Shown here: piece by piece, positions 34,754-42,714 of the stretch
Numbering within the stretch: position 1 is the first letter of the stretch
Layout: each line of letters opens with the position of its first letter
NCBI RefSeq assembly: GCF_030682515.1
Contig: NZ_JAUXOD010000131.1
Coordinates: 1-58,188, forward strand
Source of the DNA: Hoeflea sp.
GTDB lineage: Bacteria; Pseudomonadota; Alphaproteobacteria; Rhizobiales; Rhizobiaceae
Direction: 5' to 3'
Length of the DNA stretch: 58,188 nt
Made by a program: the position numbers and the translations under genes
Notes under the pieces: model-generated
What the model was told of the DNA's origin: nothing
Databases searched by the model: none
What the model saw: only the letters and a program-made list of their open reading frames with translations

Positions 34754-35779
34754 TTAGCCTCCTAGCGCCGCAAGCGCGGCGAGATTGGGGACGGGAAGGA
34801 TGTCGCCGGAGGCCTTGCCGGCGGGCGCTGTCGTCCGCAGGCCGGCCCTGAGCTTGGCCGAGCGCGCCCGCGGATTGGCGTCGCATTCAGCCTCGCCCGC
34901 CGTCACGGGCTGCTTGCCGATCAGGGTGAAGGTGGACTGGCGCTCGGCCACCATCGGCAGATGCCGCGAGCCCGAGGCCTTGCCGGCCCGGTCCTGGAAG
35001 AAGCGCTTGACGATCCGGTCCTCGAGCGAATGGAAGCTCACCACCACCAGCCGGCCGCCGGGCTTGAGCGCGCGCTCGGCGGCAAACAGCGTCTGCGCCA
35101 GCTCGCCCAACTCGTCGTTGACATAGGTCCTCAAGGCCTGGAACACCCGCGTGGCCGGATGGATCTTGTCCTGCGGCCGCCGGGGCGAGACCTTCTCGAT
35201 CAGCCCGGCCAGTTGCCGCGTGGTTGCAAACGGCGCCTTCTGCCGCTCGACCTCGATGGCGCGAGCGATCCGGCCGGCATGGCGTTCCTCGCCCAGGATG
35301 CCGAAGATCCGGGTGAGGTCATTGGGCTTGGCGCGGTTGACCACGTCGGCGGCGCTGACACCCGATTGCGCCATGCGCATGTCGAGCGGCCCGTCGCGCA
35401 TGAAGGAGAAGCCGCGGGCCGCTTCATCGATCTGCATCGAGGAGACGCCGATGTCGAGCACCACGCCGTCGAGGCTGTTGTCCTCGACATGGTCGAGCAG
35501 TTGGGAAAACTTTGCATGAACGAGCGTGAGCCTGCCGCCCGAGGCGTCGACCAGTGCTGCGCCAGCAGTGATCGCGTCGGGATCGCGGTCAAAGGCGATG
35601 ACCTCGGCGCCGGCCGCCAGAATGGCTGACGCATAGCCGCCTGCGCCGAACGTGCCGTCGACGATGGTCTCGCCGGGAGCGGGCGCAAGCGCGTTCAGGA
35701 CCTCGGCTAAGAGAACCGGAATGTGGCGGACAGGTCCGCCTTGGGCGTCAGTCTCGCCGTCGCCCATGTCCGCCGCCAT
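34754..35779 (-). CDS. rsmH: 16S rRNA m4C1402 methyltransferase RsmH (MraW)
   Basis: A 341-residue SAM-dependent N4-methyltransferase acting on C1402 of 16S rRNA. It shows [13 protein letters not shown], the SAM loop [43 protein letters not shown], the family block DGPLDMRM, and [16 protein letters not shown] near the C terminus. ATG 35779 has GGAG seven bases upstream; the open frame reaches 36421 but that part is antisense or out of frame to mraZ. It lies 26 nt after mraZ. Confidence 0.97.
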   Translation of the reverse strand: MAADMGDGETDAQGGPVRHIPVLLAEVLNALAPAPGETIVDGTFGAGGYASAILAAGAEVIAFDRDPDAITAGAALVDASGGRLTLVHAKFSQLLDHVEDNSLDGVVLDIGVSSMQIDEAARGFSFMRDGPLDMRMAQSGVSAADVVNRAKPNDLTRIFGILGEERHAGRIARAIEVERQKAPFATTRQLAGLIEKVSPRRPQDKIHPATRVFQALRTYVNDELGELAQTLFAAERALKPGGRLVVVSFHSLEDRIVKRFFQDRAGKASGSRHLPMVAERQSTFTLIGKQPVTAGEAECDANPRARSAKLRAGLRTTAPAGKASGDILPVPNLAALAALGG

Positions 35780-35805
35780 TCCGTCTCTCCATCCGTTGCG
35801 AACGG

Positions 35806-36234
35806 TCAGGAACTGGCCGTTCGTTCTTTCCGGGCCCGCGACTGCATGTCCTCGAATGCCGCCGGTTCCCAGAGCTGAAAATGATCCCCCCGCCCCGCGA
35901 ACGTCACCTTGTCGGTGATGCCCGTAAAATCGCGGATGAAATCCGTCACCAGAAGCCGACCCTCGGCGTCGAGCTTCATGAACACCCCGCCGCCATGAAT
36001 GAGCAGCGACATCTTGTTGGCCTCGGCCGAGAACGGATCCTGCGACCCGATCATCCGCTCGAACCGGTCGAGCACCTCCGGCCCGGCCATCGAGACCGCC
36101 GGAAACACGAAATCCTGCCAGGCATAGAGCTCGTCCACCGCCGCGCGCGCCAGGACGGCGCGAAACATCGAGGGCACGGAGACCCGTCCCTTCGCGTCGA
36201 TCCTGTTTGTCGCGTTCGACAGGAACCGGTTCAT
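35806..36234 (-). CDS. mraZ: transcriptional regulator MraZ
   Basis: A 142-residue protein with two SpoVT/AbrB-type beta domains, each with the DxxxR signature: [11 protein letters not shown] near the N terminus and [10 protein letters not shown] near residue 95. MraZ is a ring-forming DNA-binding protein that represses the mra operon in E. coli by binding TGGGN repeats. Here it is the first gene of the dcw cluster and matching repeats lie 177 nt or more upstream. ATG 36234 ([13 protein letters not shown]) is the family start, with only a weak CGGCGG ribosome site. Confidence 0.95.
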   Translation of the reverse strand: MNRFLSNATNRIDAKGRVSVPSMFRAVLARAAVDELYAWQDFVFPAVSMAGPEVLDRFERMIGSQDPFSAEANKMSLLIHGGGVFMKLDAEGRLLVTDFIRDFTGITDKVTFAGRGDHFQLWEPAAFEDMQSRARKERTASS

Positions 36235-36410
36235 GACTCGTAACCGCCGTTTCCGCCTGCTGGCCCCACGCCATCGATCCTCCGCTGTGCCGCCGCTTGT
36301 CCGCGCACAGGATGACCAAAGCGGCAGATACCGCCCTGGCGGTTCCGGTCCGGAACCGCGGTCCAAATGGGGATGAAACGGCGGATGCCCGCCTGCTGAT
36401 CTTGGACATT

Positions 36411-36444
36411 TGGGATATCATGGGCCAATATGGGCGTCAATGGG
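36411..36444 (-). promoter_or_regulatory. MraZ operator: four TGGG repeats, 10-nt period
   Basis: On the plus strand TGGG starts at 36411, 36421, 36431 and 36441, an exact 10-nt period that puts all four on one face of the helix. This matches the known MraZ site (TGGGN with 5-nt spacers). On the coding strand of mraZ they read CCCA. The repeats overlap the candidate promoter at 36412-36440, which fits autorepression. Confidence 0.8.
36412..36440 (-). promoter_or_regulatory. candidate promoter of the mraZ/dcw operon
   Basis: On the minus strand TTGACG (36440-36435) and TATCCC (36417-36412) are separated by 17 nt. The -35 is good, the -10 only partial. Its overlap with the TGGG repeats supports it. 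Transcription would start near 36405, giving a leader of about 170 nt. A second TTGACG lies upstream at 36493-36488. Confidence 0.45.
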
Positions 36445-36477
36445 AAGATCCCCCATCGCGCCCCCGAGTTCATCCCT

Positions 36478-36500
36478 GTTAATATCCCGTCAAGATTAAC
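36478..36500. repeat. inverted repeat GTTAAT-N11-ATTAAC upstream of the dcw operon
   Basis: Two perfect 6-nt arms with an 11-nt spacer in the mraZ-parD intergenic region, enclosing a minus-strand TTGACG. It could be an operator or part of a second promoter. The TTAA spacing (13 nt) does not match the CtrA consensus (7 nt). Confidence 0.45.
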
Positions 36501-36560
36501 GAAGAGTTAGGAATGCCGAACGGAGCGTGGAGGGGGACCTCCGTCCATCCCCAAGGATTG

Positions 36561-36585
36561 TGTAAACTATTGCTATTTGTTTACA
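36561..36585. promoter_or_regulatory. palindromic operator candidate for parDE
   Basis: TGTAAAC-N11-GTTTACA, a perfect 7-bp inverted repeat that ends 37 nt before the parD ATG. Antitoxins of the ParD type bind palindromes in their own promoter, so this is a likely autoregulatory site. It lies in an AT-rich pocket unlike the GC-rich surroundings. Confidence 0.6.
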
Positions 36586-36622
36586 TATCGATCAGGATTG
36601 TGGCAGCACAGGAGACGCGAAC

Positions 36623-36868
36623 ATGAACTTTTCCCTTGGCAAGGCGTGGGAGCGCTATGTTGCCGAACAAGTCGATTCCGGCATGTTCAATAACGCGAGC
36701 GAGGTCGTCCGCGATGCGCTGCGCAGGCAGCAGGAGCAACTGCTCAAGCTCGAGGCGCTCCGGCGCGACATCGCGCAAGGCGTGGCTTCCATCAAGGCCG
36801 GCGACGTCAGTCATGCCGGGCCCGAACAGATCATCAGGCAGGCAAAGGCGCGAAAGCAGAGCCAGTGA
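36623..36868 (+). CDS. ParD-like antitoxin (type II toxin-antitoxin)
   Basis: An 81-residue ribbon-helix-helix protein: MNFSLGKAWERYVAEQVDSG supplies the beta strand and first helix, NNASEVVRDALRRQQEQ is the typical ParD second helix, and the tail is charged and probably binds the toxin. ATG 36623 has AGGAG eight bases upstream. The stop overlaps the toxin GTG start (GTGA), the usual coupled layout. Since the toxin frame is broken, the antitoxin may now be solitary. Confidence 0.88.
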   Translation: MNFSLGKAWERYVAEQVDSGMFNNASEVVRDALRRQQEQLLKLEALRRDIAQGVASIKAGDVSHAGPEQIIRQAKARKQSQ

Positions 36869-37172
36869 GCAGCTACTTTCTTTCGAGCGAAGCTGCTGAG
36901 GATTTAACGAACATCTTTGACTACGGACTCGAAAATTGGGCGAGAGACAGGCCTCCGCCTATCTCCACGAGCTTTTCGAGGTCTTTGGGCATATTGGTCG
37001 GCATCCGCACATCGGGCGGCTACGGCCGGATTTGGATGAAGGCTTACGGAGTGCTCCGCACGGCAGTCATGTCATTTTCTTCTTGCCGTGGCAGGGCGAG
37101 ACGGCAATCGTGCAAGTTCTGCATGGATCCAGGGATCATGAGGATTTGTTTGTAGACTCCGGAAAGCCATGA
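36865..37172 (+). pseudogene. ParE-like toxin, frameshifted
   Basis: The GTG at 36865 begins SSYFLSSEAAEDLTNIFDYG, the N terminus of a ParE/RelE-fold toxin, in frame up to the TGG at 36937-36939. From there the family sequence continues in another frame: GERQASAYLHELFEVFG, then HPHIGRLRPDL, EGLRSAPHGSHVIFF and VLHGSRDHEDLF, to the TGA at 37170-37172. Restoring one base at the GGG run at 36938-36940 would join them into about 102 residues. So a one-base deletion, or a sequencing error in a short G tract, breaks the gene. Intact family members inhibit DNA gyrase. No slippery heptamer for programmed frameshifting is seen. Confidence 0.82.
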
Positions 37173-37332
37173 TATTCGAGTGGCACGGTCGGCAGTCACC
37201 GAGGCGTCGCTGTCCCCTTGAGGGAAGCTAAACCTGCCATTCAGATCGGAACCTTCTGGCCATTTCCGTCCAGTGTCCGCATCGTCAAGTCAGCGACCAG
37301 CGATGGTCCCGCGGACACGTGATGGATGTGTC

Positions 37333-37908
37333 ATGTCAAAACTTACAATTCCGCTTGTGGTGGAGGATATCTCCCCGTTCGCCCGCGCGCTGGCGCGGCA
37401 GATGACCGACAGCACCGAGCCGCCGTCCCATCTGACCCTGATGAACATGGTCGCCCGCGCCGCCGGTTTCAGGAATTTCCAGCATCTGCGCGCAGCCCGG
37501 TTGGCGGGCGAGCGGCTGGCGACCCTGCCCGCGCCGCAAGCCATCGACCATCTCCTCGTCGAGCGCACGCTCCACCAATACGACGCCCAGGGCCGGCTCC
37601 GGCAGTGGCCCTCGCGCCGCAAGATCCAGGACCTGTGCCTCTGGCCGCTCTGGGCGGCACTGCCGGCCCGGACGTTGATGCGTGAGCGTGAGGTGAACCG
37701 GCGCCTGCGCGAGGTGCATCTGTTCGATGATCCGGCGATCCTTCGCCGCACCCTGGTCAGCCTGGGCATGGTCTCGCGCAAACCCGACGGATCGGACTAT
37801 TGCCGCAGGGAACAGTCCCCGCCGCCCGAAGCCAGGGCCCTGATCTCGCTGCTCGAAGCCAGGCGGCGCGACCAGAGCCGCACGCCGCAGCCCGCGCCGA
37901 CCGCGTGA
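37333..37908 (+). CDS. DUF2087 domain protein
   Basis: A 191-residue protein. The C-terminal part carries a DUF2087 domain: GRLRQWPSRRKIQDLCLWPL, then REVNRRLREVHLFDDPAILR and RTLVSLGMVSRKPDGSDYCR. This domain is often fused to HTH regulators and is thought to have a winged-helix-like fold. The N-terminal part (about 1-75) has ARAAGFRNFQHLRAAR, a short helical motif seen in other proteins of this type, but no clear HTH. ATG 37333 has GGA six bases upstream. It converges on the SH3 gene. Function unknown, possibly DNA-binding. Confidence 0.82.
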   Translation: MSKLTIPLVVEDISPFARALARQMTDSTEPPSHLTLMNMVARAAGFRNFQHLRAARLAGERLATLPAPQAIDHLLVERTLHQYDAQGRLRQWPSRRKIQDLCLWPLWAALPARTLMREREVNRRLREVHLFDDPAILRRTLVSLGMVSRKPDGSDYCRREQSPPPEARALISLLEARRRDQSRTPQPAPTA

Positions 37909-37913
37909 AACCT

Positions 37914-37952
37914 AAGAAAGCCGGACCCGGCCGCGCCGCGCCCGGGTCCGGC
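37914..37952 (-). terminator. intrinsic terminator (SH3 gene; possibly both directions)
   Basis: A perfect 11-bp stem (37920-37930 and 37942-37952; GCCGGACCCGG...CCGGGTCCGGC, 11-nt loop) is followed on the minus strand by TTTCTT. It lies between two convergent genes, 30 nt past the SH3 gene stop. On the plus strand the T-rich tail is distant, so it works best for the minus strand. Confidence 0.8.
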
Positions 37953-37981
37953 GCCTCACGGCTGTTTTGGGAGCCCAGCCA

Positions 37982-38341
37982 TTACGGGCAGACGCCGCGG
38001 GCATCGACATATCGGCTCGACACCCAGCCCGTCGGCGTCGGCTGTCCCCACAGCGGATTGGTGCAGCGGCCCGACATGCAGGTGATGGCGTACCAGTTGC
38101 CGCGCCGGTCATAGACCGAGACCTCGTCGCCCCGATAAACCTCGCCGGTCTGCTGGTAGCTGCTGCCCGGACCGGTGCGCACGGCCAGGAACCCGCTGCC
38201 GCGGGCGTGATTGTACTGGGTGATCGGCTTGACGCCCACGACGTAGCCGGTGCAGTCGCCCGCCACAGCCGGGCTGCCGCCGAATGCGGCCATTCCCATG
38301 AGCGAGACGGCCAGCACAAGGAATTTCATCGGCAAAATCAT
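37982..38341 (-). CDS. secreted SH3-domain protein
   Basis: A 119-residue protein with a cleavable signal peptide (MKFLVLAVSLMGMAAFGGS, cut after AVA near 27) and a bacterial SH3 (SH3b) domain: GFLAVRTGPGSSYQQTGEVY, GDEVSVYDRRGNWYAI, then GWVSSRYVD. Four cysteines may form disulfides in the periplasm (CTGY, CMSGRC, VCP). Such domains bind peptidoglycan or protein partners. ATG 38341 has GGAGG eight bases upstream. It is a single gene with its own terminator. Confidence 0.87.
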   Translation of the reverse strand: MILPMKFLVLAVSLMGMAAFGGSPAVAGDCTGYVVGVKPITQYNHARGSGFLAVRTGPGSSYQQTGEVYRGDEVSVYDRRGNWYAITCMSGRCTNPLWGQPTPTGWVSSRYVDARGVCP

Positions 38342-38458
38342 GATCCTGTCCTCCGGTGGATTGTCCGGGATCAAGTCTGCACAGGCCGCCCGCATGGCTG
38401 CATTGACAGGGATCAACGGAAGCGGGGGGGAGGTGAACGCCGCCCGGCCCGGAGGGTC

Positions 38459-39022
38459 TCAGCTCTCGCCGAGCATCATCAGCGTCGTCCGCTTCAAGGT
38501 GGCGAGAAGCGACCCGAGATGGCCGAGATCATGGGCGGTGAACTTGAAGCTCGCCGACCCCTGGTAGAAGAATTCCGCCAGTTGCTCGGGCGTCGTGCCA
38601 TGGGCTGCAAGCGCTTCGCGGCGGACCTCGAACAGTCCGGCGAGCAGATCGATCTTGCCCTGCTCCGCCCGTTGCTGCGGCGCGGAGCTGCCGACAGTGG
38701 ACCCGGCCATCAGATCGATCGAGTCGGGCATCTGCTTGATCTGCTCGAAAAACCGGACGATGGCGAAATCGAGGAAAATGTCGAGCTTCTCGCTGATCGA
38801 CCCCGCCTCGAGCCATGCCTGGCTCACTTGCCCGACCACCCTGTCGGTGATCAGCCGCATGACGGCATCGATGATGTCAGCCTTGTTGGCATATCGAGCA
38901 TAGAGCGTCTGCCGGGACAGTCCGGCCTCGGCGGCGATGTCGCCCATCGTCGCCTTGCGCACGCCGTAGCGCGAGAAAACGGCAATGGCGGCATCGAGGA
39001 TGATGTGCTCTCTGTCAATCAT
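38459..39022 (-). CDS. TetR family transcriptional regulator
   Basis: A 187-residue regulator with an N-terminal HTH: AAIAVFSRYGVRKATMGDIA, AEAGLSRQTLYARYANKADI; the remainder is a helical ligand-binding domain with a final segment TLKRTTLMMLGES. ATG 39022 (MIDREHI) is preferred, because the upstream ATG at 39049 would put the palindromes inside the coding region. No ribosome site is seen. It is divergent from the molybdenum hydroxylase genes and probably represses them and itself (inference from layout). Confidence 0.88.
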   Translation of the reverse strand: MIDREHIILDAAIAVFSRYGVRKATMGDIAAEAGLSRQTLYARYANKADIIDAVMRLITDRVVGQVSQAWLEAGSISEKLDIFLDFAIVRFFEQIKQMPDSIDLMAGSTVGSSAPQQRAEQGKIDLLAGLFEVRREALAAHGTTPEQLAEFFYQGSASFKFTAHDLGHLGSLLATLKRTTLMMLGES

Positions 39023-39032
39023 GACGAACAAC

Positions 39033-39057
39033 TTGACATTTTTTGTCATTTTGTCAA
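39033..39057. promoter_or_regulatory. nested palindromes, TetR operator candidate
   Basis: TTGACA (39033-39038) and TGTCAA (39052-39057) form an inverted repeat with 13 nt between. Inside it TGACA-N5-TGTCA (39034-39048) forms a second. The three half-sites lie just upstream of the regulator start and about 100 nt before the oxidoreductase genes. Confidence 0.6.
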
Positions 39058-39156
39058 TTGTTGATCCTTGTCCGGTTTGCCTTAGATGACACGGCCATAC
39101 CACATACCGGATCCATCTGGTCGACGCAGTGTCGATCATCGGCAGGAGGCAAGGCC

Positions 39157-39615
39157 ATGAGACTTACCGTCAACGGAACATCCCGCGAGGTCGATGTCGA
39201 ACCCGACATGCCGCTGCTGTGGGTGCTCAGGGACGAGCTTGGCATCACCGGCGTCAAATATGGCTGCGGCATTGCCCAGTGCGGGGCCTGCACGGTGCAT
39301 GTCGACGGCATCCCGGTGCGCTCCTGCCAGCTTGCGGTGGGCGATCTCGAGGGCGCGGTGACCACCATCGAGGGCCTGGGCACGCCTGGCTCCCTGCATG
39401 CGGTGCAGGCCGCCTGGATCGAGCATCAGGTCGCCCAGTGCGGCTATTGCCAGTCCGGCCAGATCATGTCGGCCGCCGCGCTTCTGGCCGAAAACAGCAA
39501 TCCCAGCGACGCCGACATCGACGATGCCATGAGCGGAAACCTCTGCCGCTGCGGCACCTATCCCCGCATTCGCGAGGCCATCAAGGCCGCCGCGCTGACA
39601 CTCCGGAGCGCATGA
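39157..39615 (+). CDS. (2Fe-2S) subunit of isoquinoline 1-oxidoreductase-like enzyme
   Basis: A 152-residue iron-sulfur subunit of the xanthine oxidase family, IorA type. An N-terminal plant-ferredoxin-like cluster ([15 protein letters not shown] with a further Cys in SCQLAVG) and a C-terminal helical cluster ([22 protein letters not shown]) would hold two 2Fe-2S centres. It passes electrons from the molybdenum subunit to an acceptor. ATG 39157 has AGGAGG seven bases upstream. The stop is one base from the next ATG. Confidence 0.93.
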   Translation: MRLTVNGTSREVDVEPDMPLLWVLRDELGITGVKYGCGIAQCGACTVHVDGIPVRSCQLAVGDLEGAVTTIEGLGTPGSLHAVQAAWIEHQVAQCGYCQSGQIMSAAALLAENSNPSDADIDDAMSGNLCRCGTYPRIREAIKAAALTLRSA

Positions 39616-39616
39616 G

Positions 39617-41866
39617 ATGGGCCGCCTGAAGACAATCACACGCCGCAGCTTCCTGATCGGCTCGGTCGCTATCGCCGGCGGCGTGGCCTTCGGCGCCTAT
39701 GTGGTGGCGACGCCGCATGCCAATCCGCTGCTCGAGGCAGCCGGCGACGGCGAGGCCGCGATCACGCCCTATGTGCTGATCAATGCGAGCGGAATCACGC
39801 TGATCACGCCCCGCGCCGACAAAGGCCAGGGCGCCTATTCGGTGCAGGCGGCGCTGATTGCCGAGGAGCTTGATGTCGAGCTCGACCAGATCAACATCGA
39901 TCCCGGCCCGCCCTCGCCCGCCTACTGGAACACCGCGCTTGCCGACGAGGCCGCCGCCTTCATCGTGCCGAGCGGCGGGGTGGCGGAGCGGACCGCCCAC
40001 GGCGTTCTCTCGGCCGTGATGAAGACCATCGGCATGCAGATCACCGGCGGATCGACGACCGTCCCCGACGGCTTCATCAAGCTGCGCCAGGCCGGCGCCG
40101 CGGCCCGCGAGACCTTGAAGATGGCCGCCGCGCGGGAAACCGGCATTGCCATGGCAGAACTCAGGACAGAAGCCGGCCGGGTGATCCTGCCCGACGGCTC
40201 CTCGCTCAGCTACATGGAGCTCGCCCCGGCTGCCGCACGCATCACCCCGCCGCAGGATATTGCGCTGAGGGGCCCGTCCGAGTGGCGGCTGATCGGCAAG
40301 CCGATGCGGCGCATCGATATCGTCGCCAAATCCACCGGCACCCAGTCCTATGGCATCGACCACGCGGTCGACGGCATGGTGCATGCGGCGATCGTCCTCA
40401 ATCCGGCCCAGGGCGGCCCGATGAACGGCTTTGACGCGAGCGAAGCGCTGGCCATGCGCGGCGTCAAGGATGTGCTGCAGATCACCGGCGGCGTCGCCGT
40501 CATCGCCGACAACACCTGGCGCGCGTTCCAGGCCGGCCAGGCGGTCAGGTTCGACTGGGGTCCGGCGCCGTTTCCGGCAACCATGGACCAACACTGGGAC
40601 ACGCTGTCGGGCAGCTTCACGGGGGAATTCGAGGACAGCCGCCAGCGCGACGACGGCGATGTCGACATCTCGTTTGCCGAAGCCCCGGGCCTTGTCAGCG
40701 CCGAGTACCGCGCGCCCTATCTGGCGCATGCGCCGCTCGAGCCGCTCAGCGCCATCGTCCGCATCGACACTGACGCCGCCGAGGTCTGGACCGGCACGCA
40801 GGTTCCGCGCTTCGTCCAGACCAATGTCGGCAAGATCGCCGGCATCGATCCGGACCAGGTTACCGTGCATGCGCTCTACATGGGCGGCAGCTTCGGCCAC
40901 CGGCTCGAGGACGAGGTGGTCAAGCAGGCAGCCGAGATCGCGGTGAAGCTGAAGGGCACGCCGGTCAAGCTCACCTATTCGCGCGAACAGGACATGACCC
41001 ACGACTTCCCCCGCCAGATCGCCATGGCGCGGATGCGCGGCGTGGTCCGCAACGGCCAGGTCGAGAGCTATGAGCTTGGCATCGCCATGCCCTCGGTTGT
41101 CATGTCGCAGATGGGCCGGCAGGGCATGTCGGTTCCAGGTGCCGACAGCCAGATTGTCGCCGGCGCCTGGGACCAGCCCTTCGCCATCCCCCATCACCGG
41201 GTCACCGGCTACCGGGCGCTGCAGCTGGCGCCGATCAGCTCATGGCGCTCGGTCGGTGCGTCAACCAACGGCTTCTTCTACAATGCGGGCCTGGATGAAC
41301 TGATCTATGAAGCCGGAGCCGATCCGCTCGCCGAGCGGATAAGGCTGTGCAACGACGACAATGCGCGCAAGGTGCTGGAAGCCGTGGGCGAAATGTCGGG
41401 CTGGGACGGCGCGCTGGGCGACGGTCGCGGTCGCGGCCGCGGCGTGGCGCTGACCCAGTCCTTCGGTGTGCACTGCGCCGAGGTGGTGGAGGTGACCTCC
41501 ACCGAGGCCGGGATCCGGATCGACAAGGTCTGGGTCGCCGCCGAAGTGGGCACCGTCATCGACCCGGTCAATTTCGACAACCTGGTCAAGGGCGGCGTCA
41601 TCTTCGGCCTGGGCCACGCCATGAACTGCGAGATCACCTACACCGACGGCATCGCCGACCAGAGCAATTTCGATGCGTTTGAGGGCATGCGCATGCATCA
41701 ATGCCCGGCGATCGAGGTGCGCGGACTGGAAAACGGCGCCCGTGTGCTGGGCATCGGCGAACCCCCGGTCCCGCCCGCGGCGCCTGCACTCGCCGGCGCG
41801 ATCTTCGCCGCCACCGGCATCAGGCTGCGCGAGATGCCATTCAGCAAGTTCGTCGATTTCGCCTGA
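39617..41866 (+). CDS. molybdopterin subunit of isoquinoline 1-oxidoreductase-like enzyme
   Basis: A 749-residue catalytic subunit of an aldehyde/N-heterocycle hydroxylase (IorB type). It begins with a twin-arginine signal (TRRSFLIGSVAIAGG), indicating export of the folded cofactor-loaded complex. Molybdopterin-contact segments include YMGGSFGHRLEDEVVKQ, APISSWRSVGASTNGFF and GIGEPPVPPAAPALAGA, the last with the Glu expected to be catalytic. Substrate unknown. The small subunit has no signal and probably hitchhikes. No cytochrome subunit or CoxI/XdhC maturation factor is nearby. Confidence 0.92.
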   Translation: MGRLKTITRRSFLIGSVAIAGGVAFGAYVVATPHANPLLEAAGDGEAAITPYVLINASGITLITPRADKGQGAYSVQAALIAEELDVELDQINIDPGPPSPAYWNTALADEAAAFIVPSGGVAERTAHGVLSAVMKTIGMQITGGSTTVPDGFIKLRQAGAAARETLKMAAARETGIAMAELRTEAGRVILPDGSSLSYMELAPAAARITPPQDIALRGPSEWRLIGKPMRRIDIVAKSTGTQSYGIDHAVDGMVHAAIVLNPAQGGPMNGFDASEALAMRGVKDVLQITGGVAVIADNTWRAFQAGQAVRFDWGPAPFPATMDQHWDTLSGSFTGEFEDSRQRDDGDVDISFAEAPGLVSAEYRAPYLAHAPLEPLSAIVRIDTDAAEVWTGTQVPRFVQTNVGKIAGIDPDQVTVHALYMGGSFGHRLEDEVVKQAAEIAVKLKGTPVKLTYSREQDMTHDFPRQIAMARMRGVVRNGQVESYELGIAMPSVVMSQMGRQGMSVPGADSQIVAGAWDQPFAIPHHRVTGYRALQLAPISSWRSVGASTNGFFYNAGLDELIYEAGADPLAERIRLCNDDNARKVLEAVGEMSGWDGALGDGRGRGRGVALTQSFGVHCAEVVEVTSTEAGIRIDKVWVAAEVGTVIDPVNFDNLVKGGVIFGLGHAMNCEITYTDGIADQSNFDAFEGMRMHQCPAIEVRGLENGARVLGIGEPPVPPAAPALAGAIFAATGIRLREMPFSKFVDFA

Positions 41867-41889
41867 ACGCCAGGCCTGGAAACCATGGA

Positions 41890-42561
41890 TCAGGCTCGGG
41901 TGGCAGGATGGGAGGTCACCGTCCCGTCGCCGAGCACGACAAGCTTCATCGGGATGTCCCAGGGCATCGGGAAGATCGTCTTCATCCGGGCGAAGCTCTG
42001 CCCGACGCCGATGGTGAGGAGGGTGTCGGGGAGCAGCGCCAGCGTCCGATCATAATAGCCGCCGCCATTGCCGAGCCGGTAGCCCGCGTCGTCGACGCCA
42101 AGAAGCGGCACGATCACCACATCGGGCTCAAGCGCCTCGCCGTCGGCCGGCACCGGGATGTTCCAGAAGCCCCTGGCCATGGCGCAGTCGGGCGTCCAGC
42201 GGTGAAACGCGACCGGCCGGTTCTTCTCCACCACCACCGGCAGGCAGATCCGCACGCCGCGCGCGGCTGCCTCCGCCATCCAGGGCCGCAGATTGATCTC
42301 GCCGCGGATCGGCCAGTAGGCGGCGATCGTCCGTCCGGCACCGTCGCCCAGGATTTCGGTGAGCCGCGACGAGATCCGCGCCGCCATCGCCTTGCGGTCG
42401 GGCGCCGGCGCGGCCTGTCGCGCGGCATAGAGCCGGACACGCTCGGCCTTGCGGAACACCGAGACATCCTTCCAGGTCTGGGGATCGATGACATGGCCGC
42501 CCACCAGCCTGTGGGCAAAACAGGCCTCGGATCCGGCGGGCTCATCGTCATCTTCCATCAT
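41890..42561 (-). CDS. 5-formyltetrahydrofolate cyclo-ligase
   Basis: A 223-residue enzyme converting 5-formyl-THF to 5,10-methenyl-THF with ATP (fau/ygfA/MTHFS family). The signature GYRLGNGGGYYDRTLALL and the N-terminal SVFRKAERVRLYAARQA are clear, with IAAYWPIRGEINLRPW and VPLLGVDDAGYRL between. The first 30 residues (MMEDDDEPAGSEACFAHRLV) are an extension common in alphaproteobacteria. Two adjacent ATGs (42561, 42558) could serve. It converges on the oxidoreductase with 23 nt between. Confidence 0.92.
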   Translation of the reverse strand: MMEDDDEPAGSEACFAHRLVGGHVIDPQTWKDVSVFRKAERVRLYAARQAAPAPDRKAMAARISSRLTEILGDGAGRTIAAYWPIRGEINLRPWMAEAAARGVRICLPVVVEKNRPVAFHRWTPDCAMARGFWNIPVPADGEALEPDVVIVPLLGVDDAGYRLGNGGGYYDRTLALLPDTLLTIGVGQSFARMKTIFPMPWDIPMKLVVLGDGTVTSHPATRA

Positions 42562-42714
42562 GGCGGAAGCCTAACACGACACGGCACTGTATCGTCCAGC
42601 CCGAGCGCGACAGGATCTGTCTGCAATCAGCATGTCATGTCGCAATTCCGGTAGCCCTCGCATCGGTGGTCCCTTAAGAACGAGACAGATGCGCACGGAT
42701 CTGGAGGGGGTTGA

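Noticed and set aside
36478-36500. CtrA binding site upstream of mraZ
   Set aside because: The two TTAA units are 13 nt apart instead of 7 and are arranged as an inverted, not direct, repeat.
36930-36942. Programmed -1 frameshift producing full-length ParE
   Set aside because: No X-XXY-YYZ slippery heptamer in the reading frame at the junction; a simple one-base loss in a G run is the better explanation.
42562-42714. Possible 6S RNA next to the 5-formyl-THF cyclo-ligase gene, where it is often found in proteobacteria
   Set aside because: The gap is divergent, and I could not fold it into the long bulged hairpin of 6S RNA; only short palindromes are present.
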